This document shows positions 32,531 through 36,387 of a DNA stretch of 36,387 nucleotides, piece after piece. Source of the stretch: Bacillota bacterium. GTDB lineage: Bacteria > Bacillota > Clostridia > Peptostreptococcales > Anaerovoracaceae. How positions within the stretch are numbered: position 1 is the first letter of the stretch; every line of letters begins with the position of its first letter. Where the stretch lies: positions 1-36,387 of the forward strand of contig JAEDDI010000018.1 of assembly GCA_016293805.1 (NCBI GenBank), read 5' to 3'. The notes beneath the pieces are model-generated. The model worked only from the letters and a program-made list of their open reading frames with translations, was not told where the DNA came from and ran no database searches. A program made the position numbers and the translations under genes.

Positions 32531-32634
32531 GTATATACTTACACTGTCAGCGTATACTTACGAAAAGCGAGAAAGCTTTGGAATTACACAATTATTGATA
32601 TTTGCATCCTGCACAACTGTAAGCACAGACTTAC
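32527..32634. promoter_or_regulatory. Candidate upstream activator sites (three GTAAG-N6-CTTAC dyads)
   Basis: Three 16-bp sites share one dyad: GTAAG-TATATA-CTTAC (32527-32542), GTCAG-CGTATA-CTTAC (32546-32561, one half-site mismatch) and GTAAG-CACAGA-CTTAC (32619-32634). They lie about 55-160 bp upstream of the -24 box, where sigma-54 activators bind. The first two are 19 bp apart centre to centre. The third overlaps the activator gene terminator hairpin, so part of its symmetry may serve that. Binding by the activator encoded at 31169 is inference. Confidence 0.6.
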
Positions 32635-32647
32635 GGTTGTGTTTTTT
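32612..32647 (+). terminator. Terminator of the activator gene
   Basis: CACAACTGTAAG (32612-32623) pairs with CTTACGGTTGTG (32630-32641) over 12 positions with one wobble, loop of six, followed by six T. Confidence 0.85.
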
Positions 32648-32686
32648 ATTATTTGCAAAAACTGTTGAAATTTCGGGACATTCAAA

Positions 32687-32703
32687 TTGGCACGCTTATT
32701 GCA
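32687..32703 (+). promoter_or_regulatory. Sigma-54 (-24/-12) promoter
   Basis: TTGGCACGCTTATTGCA matches the sigma-54 consensus TGGCACG-N4-TTGCA, with the invariant GG (32689-32690) and GC (32701-32702) ten bases apart. It lies 50 nt before the DUF3311-like gene, directly downstream of a sigma-54 activator gene and its candidate binding sites. Confidence 0.93.
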
Positions 32704-32752
32704 ATAGAGAAAGCAAGGAGTTAACTTCAACAATTTTACGGAGGTGTAAGTT

Positions 32753-32989
32753 ATGAAAGACTTTATCAGGTCTGAAAAAGGGAAAGTATGCTACTGGGTC
32801 CTGGGTATCCTGGCAGTAATCATCTGGTGCTTTGTTCTTATCCCGCCATTATACAGTGTTTGGAATAAGGCACTACCGCTTATCTGCGGCATACCATTCT
32901 CGGTAGTTATGACTTTTTTATTCATGTTAGCATTAGCAATTATTCTTTGCCTGCTTTATCAGGTTCAGAAAATTAGAAAGGAGTTATAA
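32753..32989 (+). CDS. Small two-helix membrane protein, DUF3311-like
   Basis: A 78-aa protein with two membrane helices and the segment IPPLYSVWNKALPLICGIPFSVV, which fits DUF3311. Proteins of this family are regularly encoded just before sodium:solute symporters and may be accessory subunits. Here the symporter ATG follows directly after its stop. GGAGG precedes the start at seven bases. It is the first gene of the sigma-54 operon. Confidence 0.85.
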   Translation: MKDFIRSEKGKVCYWVLGILAVIIWCFVLIPPLYSVWNKALPLICGIPFSVVMTFLFMLALAIILCLLYQVQKIRKEL

Positions 32990-34504
32990 ATGAACGATAC
33001 TATTATTTGCGTAGCTATGCTCCTTATCTACTTTGGAGGCTTAGCATACTGTATATTCAGTAACCCGATGCCTGAAGCAAACTTCGAAGAATATGCTGTA
33101 GGCGGAAGATCTTTTGGCTGGCAGTTCATTACAATGACAATTATCGGCACATGGTATCCCGGTTCTCTTCTGATTGGTACAGCTCAGATGGGACATGATG
33201 GCGGTATCATTGCTTTTTACCTTGGTTTCTATACTTTAGGAAGCTTGTTTATCTTCTTCCTGATGTCAACAAAGATGTGGAAACTTGGTTCGAAATACAG
33301 CCTGAATACAATGGGACATTATATCCAGCTCAGATATGAAAGCAAATCATTAAGAGTGCTTTCAGGTGCAGCTGCTCTTCTTTGTGAATTCCCTTGGGTA
33401 ATCACAGAATTACTTGCATCAGGTTATGCGATTCAGCTTATCACAAACGGTAAGATTCCATTCAATCTTGGTATGGCAATTATCTGCGTATTCTTCCTTA
33501 TTTACATCATGTTCGCAGGAACAAGAGCCGTAATCATCGCAGACTACTATCAGGGATGGATGTTCCTTCTTGGAGCACTTGCATTGTTTGTTGTAGCAAT
33601 GTTCGCAATCTGGGGTGGTCCTGTTGAAATGTTTACTCAGGTTAGAGACTTTAATGAAGAATTACTTTCATTACCTGGCCCTATCGATACTTACTGGGGT
33701 GGAGCAGATCCAGGAAACCTTTACTGGACTTCAATCATTCTTTCAGGTGCTCTTGGTGCGTACATGTGGCCTTCGCTGTTCTCAAGAATTTTTGCAGCAG
33801 GTTCAACAAAGGAACTTAAGCAGTCACTTAGAATCACTCCATTTGTAGCACCAATCCTTACAGTTGTTATTCTTATCGTAGCAATCGGATGTGCAACAAC
33901 AGGATATGGATTAGATGATACTGCATATGCATTAGTTGAAATGATTGGATCACTTGGCCCTGTTCCTAAGGGAGTTGTAGCTATCGTAATTCTTGCAGGC
34001 TCACTTTCAATGATGGACTCAATGATCAGTTCATGGGCTATTGTATTCTGCAACGATATCGTTAAGCCTTTCAAACCAGGAATCAGCGACAAGACACAGC
34101 TTACAATTTCAAGACTTATTGCAGTTATTATCGCATTTTCGGGACTTGCAATTGCAATGACAGATATGCCAACAATTGTAACAATCCTTACAAGAATTTA
34201 TCAGTGCGTAATTCAGTTATTCCCACTTGTTGTATTCGGACTTTACTTCAAGAGAGGAAACAAGGCAGCAGCATGGTCAAGCCTTATCGTAGGTTTTGGA
34301 ATCACAATTGTATTAGGTATGAAGTGGCCTGATTTCGTTCCTGCTCTTAATGGTATGTCTGCTGGTGTATTCGCATTCTTCGTAGCTTCAGCAGTATACA
34401 TTATCGTATCTTACGTTACTAAGCCTCAGGATAATGTTGAAAAACTGTTCACAGACATGAAGACACCTGACGATCAGCTTGGTAAGGAAGCATTACCATA
34501 CTAA
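32990..34504 (+). CDS. Sodium:solute symporter (SSS family)
   Basis: A 504-aa polytopic protein with about 13 hydrophobic helices, the size of SSS transporters. The N-terminal EYAVGGRSFGW and TIIGTWYPGSLLIGTAQMG regions fit the first helices of this family, and the LSMMDSMISSWAIVF helix matches the sodium-site region. Expected function is sodium-driven uptake of a small organic solute across the cytoplasmic membrane. The substrate is unknown; the amidohydrolase downstream suggests an amide, ureide or N-acyl compound. Transcribed from the sigma-54 promoter. Confidence 0.93.
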   Translation: MNDTIICVAMLLIYFGGLAYCIFSNPMPEANFEEYAVGGRSFGWQFITMTIIGTWYPGSLLIGTAQMGHDGGIIAFYLGFYTLGSLFIFFLMSTKMWKLGSKYSLNTMGHYIQLRYESKSLRVLSGAAALLCEFPWVITELLASGYAIQLITNGKIPFNLGMAIICVFFLIYIMFAGTRAVIIADYYQGWMFLLGALALFVVAMFAIWGGPVEMFTQVRDFNEELLSLPGPIDTYWGGADPGNLYWTSIILSGALGAYMWPSLFSRIFAAGSTKELKQSLRITPFVAPILTVVILIVAIGCATTGYGLDDTAYALVEMIGSLGPVPKGVVAIVILAGSLSMMDSMISSWAIVFCNDIVKPFKPGISDKTQLTISRLIAVIIAFSGLAIAMTDMPTIVTILTRIYQCVIQLFPLVVFGLYFKRGNKAAAWSSLIVGFGITIVLGMKWPDFVPALNGMSAGVFAFFVASAVYIIVSYVTKPQDNVEKLFTDMKTPDDQLGKEALPY

Positions 34505-34515
34505 AGGAGGATACT

Positions 34516-34632
34516 ATGTTAGTAAATGTAATAGTAGGAATCGGCTTCCTTGGAGCCATTACACTTGGAATTACAACTTGCCACTATCTTATGAAGAAGG
34601 AACTTGAAACTTCGGACGAAAAAACAGAATAA
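34516..34632 (+). CDS. 38-aa single-helix membrane peptide
   Basis: A short open frame (ATG 34516, stop 34630-34632) preceded by AAAGGAGG at a good distance. The product starts MLVNVIVGIGFLGAITLGI, one membrane helix, then an acidic/basic tail ending KELETSDEKTE. It sits between the symporter and the amidohydrolase and is probably a symporter accessory peptide. The strong ribosome site and hydrophobic-then-charged composition favour a real gene. Confidence 0.65.
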   Translation: MLVNVIVGIGFLGAITLGITTCHYLMKKELETSDEKTE

Positions 34633-34657
34633 GGCATAGGACTATACAGAAAGGAGC

Positions 34658-34682
34658 GCCCGGATGCGGTGCGCCTCCGGGC
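34658..34682 (+). promoter_or_regulatory. Hairpin at the amidohydrolase translation start
   Basis: GCCCGGA (34658-34664) and TCCGGGC (34676-34682) form a perfect 7-bp stem with an 11-nt loop in a strikingly GC-rich patch. It lies just after AAGGAG (34651-34656) and before the likely ATG at 34690. A 9-codon frame (ATG 34664) has ideal spacing to that ribosome site and ends by overlapping the ATG at 34690 (ATGA), which suggests coupled translation. Confidence 0.5.
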
Positions 34683-34689
34683 AGTTAAA

Positions 34690-36309
34690 ATGAGAGAAGC
34701 AGATTTAATTATTAAGGGTGCAAGTATATTTGCAGGAAAAGGCCTTCCGAAAGATTACGATTTCGTAGCAGTAAAAGACGACAGAATATTAAAGGTCGGC
34801 AAGGCTAATGAGATTGAAGAGTATACAGGCCTTAATACAAAGATAATAGAAGCAAATAAAGAACAGCTTCTCATGCCAGGTTTTCATGACAGTCATGTTC
34901 ATTTAATAACAGCTGGTATGTATCAGGAATGTGTTAATGTTGAGAAAGCTAAATCTGCAGAGGAAGTAGCACAGATTGTAGCAGAATATGCAAAGACTAT
35001 TCCGGATAGGGAATGGATTATAGGCTGGAGATGGTACCATCTTTACTGGGATGTTAAAGAACTTCCAAATGCGGCAACACTGGATAAGTATATTTCGGAC
35101 AGGCCGGTGTTCCTGATGAATTCAGAACTTCATGGATGCTGGGTAAACAGCAAGGCAATGGAAATCTGTGGCATAACTAAGGATACCCCGGATCCACCTT
35201 ACGGAAAAATCTATCGTGATGCAGATGGAAATCCAACCGGTTATCTTGATGAAATGGCACTGGGCATTGCGGGAAGAGTTGCATTTGCGATGTCTACTGA
35301 ACTTCAGAAGACATATGTGGATTCAATGCAGAAGAGCTGTGCTAGGTTTGGTATTACGTCACTGAATGACGTTCTGCCGTTCTTTGGAATTGAGTTTGAA
35401 GCTCATCAGGCAATTCATGAAATGGATGTTGATGGACAGCTGTCCATGCGAATTCATTCTGCACCTGATCTTTTCGGTGACCTTGATAAGGTTATTGAAG
35501 ACCAGAAGAAGTATGAAAGCGACAAGTACAAAATCAGGAATGTAAAACAGTTCCTGGATGGTGTTGCAACAACTTATACTGCACTTCTAGTAGACCCGTA
35601 CAGTGATGCTCCGGATACCTGCGGAGATACTCTTATGGATTTAAGTCTTCTTCCAGGATATGTTGAAGAAGCCCATAAAAGAGGCCTTGGGGTAAAGCTT
35701 CATGCATGTGGAGATGGCTCTGTAAGAGCAGCTCTGGATGCTTACGAAAATGCGATTAAAAAATATGGTGCAAATGACGTAAGACATGCGATTGAACACA
35801 GTGAAATTGTTAATGAGGCAGATATCCGCAGATATGCTGATCTTGGAATAATTTCATCTATGCAGCCGGAACATATTGCAATAACAGAAGATTTTGCTTC
35901 AAACGGATATACAGACAGACTCGGTGATGAAAGATGCAAGTATACATGGCCTATAAAATCCTTAATGGATGCAGGAGCAACAGTTGCTTTTGGTACCGAT
36001 TGTCCTGTAGTGACAAATGATCCGTTTCTGGAGATATATCGCGCAATAACTCGTGTATTCGATGATGGACTTCCAAAAGGAGGCTGGAATCCACAAGAAA
36101 TGATATCTGTAGAAGAGGCTATTCATAACTATACTTATGGATCAGCATATGCAGTAAAGAGGGAACATGAACTGGGTACTCTCGAAGAAGGGAAATTTGC
36201 CGACATGATAATAATTGACAGGAATCTTCTAAAATGCACCCCTGAAGAAGTACGTAGTGCAAAGGTAGTTACTACAATTTTTAACGGTAGAATAATATAT
36301 AGCATATAA
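34690..36309 (+). CDS. Amidohydrolase family 3 protein (YtcJ-like)
   Basis: Start preferred at the ATG at 34690 (MREADLIIKGASIF), the usual opening of this family; a GTG at 34669 in frame adds seven residues. The 539-aa enzyme shows the metal-binding H69-x-H71 (FHDSHVHL), a KLHACGDG segment, HAIEHSEIV with further His ligands and D437 in FGTDCPV. The C-terminal beta sandwich ends with the LEEGKFADMIIIDRN and FNGRIIY signature. It should be a cytosolic metal-dependent hydrolase acting on the compound imported by the symporter; the exact substrate is not known. Confidence 0.92.
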   Translation: MREADLIIKGASIFAGKGLPKDYDFVAVKDDRILKVGKANEIEEYTGLNTKIIEANKEQLLMPGFHDSHVHLITAGMYQECVNVEKAKSAEEVAQIVAEYAKTIPDREWIIGWRWYHLYWDVKELPNAATLDKYISDRPVFLMNSELHGCWVNSKAMEICGITKDTPDPPYGKIYRDADGNPTGYLDEMALGIAGRVAFAMSTELQKTYVDSMQKSCARFGITSLNDVLPFFGIEFEAHQAIHEMDVDGQLSMRIHSAPDLFGDLDKVIEDQKKYESDKYKIRNVKQFLDGVATTYTALLVDPYSDAPDTCGDTLMDLSLLPGYVEEAHKRGLGVKLHACGDGSVRAALDAYENAIKKYGANDVRHAIEHSEIVNEADIRRYADLGIISSMQPEHIAITEDFASNGYTDRLGDERCKYTWPIKSLMDAGATVAFGTDCPVVTNDPFLEIYRAITRVFDDGLPKGGWNPQEMISVEEAIHNYTYGSAYAVKREHELGTLEEGKFADMIIIDRNLLKCTPEEVRSAKVVTTIFNGRIIYSI

Positions 36310-36332
36310 AGAAAGGAGACAAAACCGATAGT

Positions 36333-36387
36333 ATGACAGAAAGAAACATGAGCTTAGCACTTGAAGAAGCTAAGAGAGTAGTAGAAA
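36333..36387 (+). CDS. Start of a further gene, cut by the window end
   Basis: After AAAGGAG (36312-36318) an open frame starts at ATG 36333 (MTERNMSLALEEAKRVVE) and runs off the window; a second ATG at 36348 is equally possible. The visible 18 residues are helical and slightly resemble the start of GlcG/HbpS-type small proteins, but that is too little to assign. It is probably part of the sigma-54 operon. Confidence 0.5.
   Translation, partial: MTERNMSLALEEAKRVVE

Overview
The window looks like chromosome of a low-GC Bacillota, most probably an anaerobic clostridium of the Lachnospiraceae/Eubacteriales type. Grounds: AT-rich coding with strong AGGAGG ribosome sites, Gram-positive lipoproteins, many secreted Ig-like/FN3 proteins, NarL-type two-component genes and a sigma-54 activator with its target operon. 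No rRNA, tRNA, CRISPR array, transposase or integrase was seen.

Region 1 (1-19407) is the remarkable part. About 20 genes on the + strand have short gaps or overlaps and no internal terminator that I can see, so they probably form one ~19 kb operon. Its core (5765-11527) is a full ubiquitin-like cassette: a beta-grasp Ubl (YukD type), an E1, an E2 with intact HPN motif and active-site Cys fused to six membrane segments and an FHA domain, a membrane-anchored trypsin-like protease, a membrane-anchored JAMM/JAB isopeptidase, a RING-like zinc protein and a second, soluble JAMM isopeptidase. Two more RING-like proteins lie just upstream. Around the core are proteins that share a cytosolic zinc ribbon (CxxCG...FCxxCG). 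Several of these carry one membrane segment and an extracellular domain. The set also includes three lipoproteins (SH3b repeats, a class A beta-lactamase fold, a small unknown) and a secreted Ig-like/FN3 protein at each end. My reading is that a eukaryote-like conjugation and deconjugation system has been installed at the cytoplasmic face of the membrane and coupled to cell-envelope sensing. Cassettes of Ubl/E1/E2/RING/JAB are known from comparative genomics; the polytopic FHA-E2 and the large zinc-ribbon/envelope entourage are what look poorly described. An (AGAC)n tetranucleotide tract lies just before the operon. A decayed zinc-ribbon copy and a terminator lie at its end.

Region 2 (19408-22674) holds an unrecognised 255-aa protein, a frameshifted minus-strand pseudogene, a 114-aa orphan, and a secreted transglutaminase-like/FN3 protein, separated by clear hairpin terminators.

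Region 3 (22757-30895) is a signalling block: a multi-pass degenerate sensor, a histidine kinase and a NarL-type response regulator with 4-nt overlaps, then a divergent receiver-only protein and two large secreted proteins.

Region 4 (30896-36387) is a sigma-54 unit. A PAS-AAA+-Fis activator is followed by dyads of the form GTAAG-N6-CTTAC, a near-perfect -24/-12 promoter, then a DUF3311-like protein, a sodium:solute symporter, a 38-aa membrane peptide, an amidohydrolase and the start of one more gene. It probably imports and hydrolyses an amide or similar compound.
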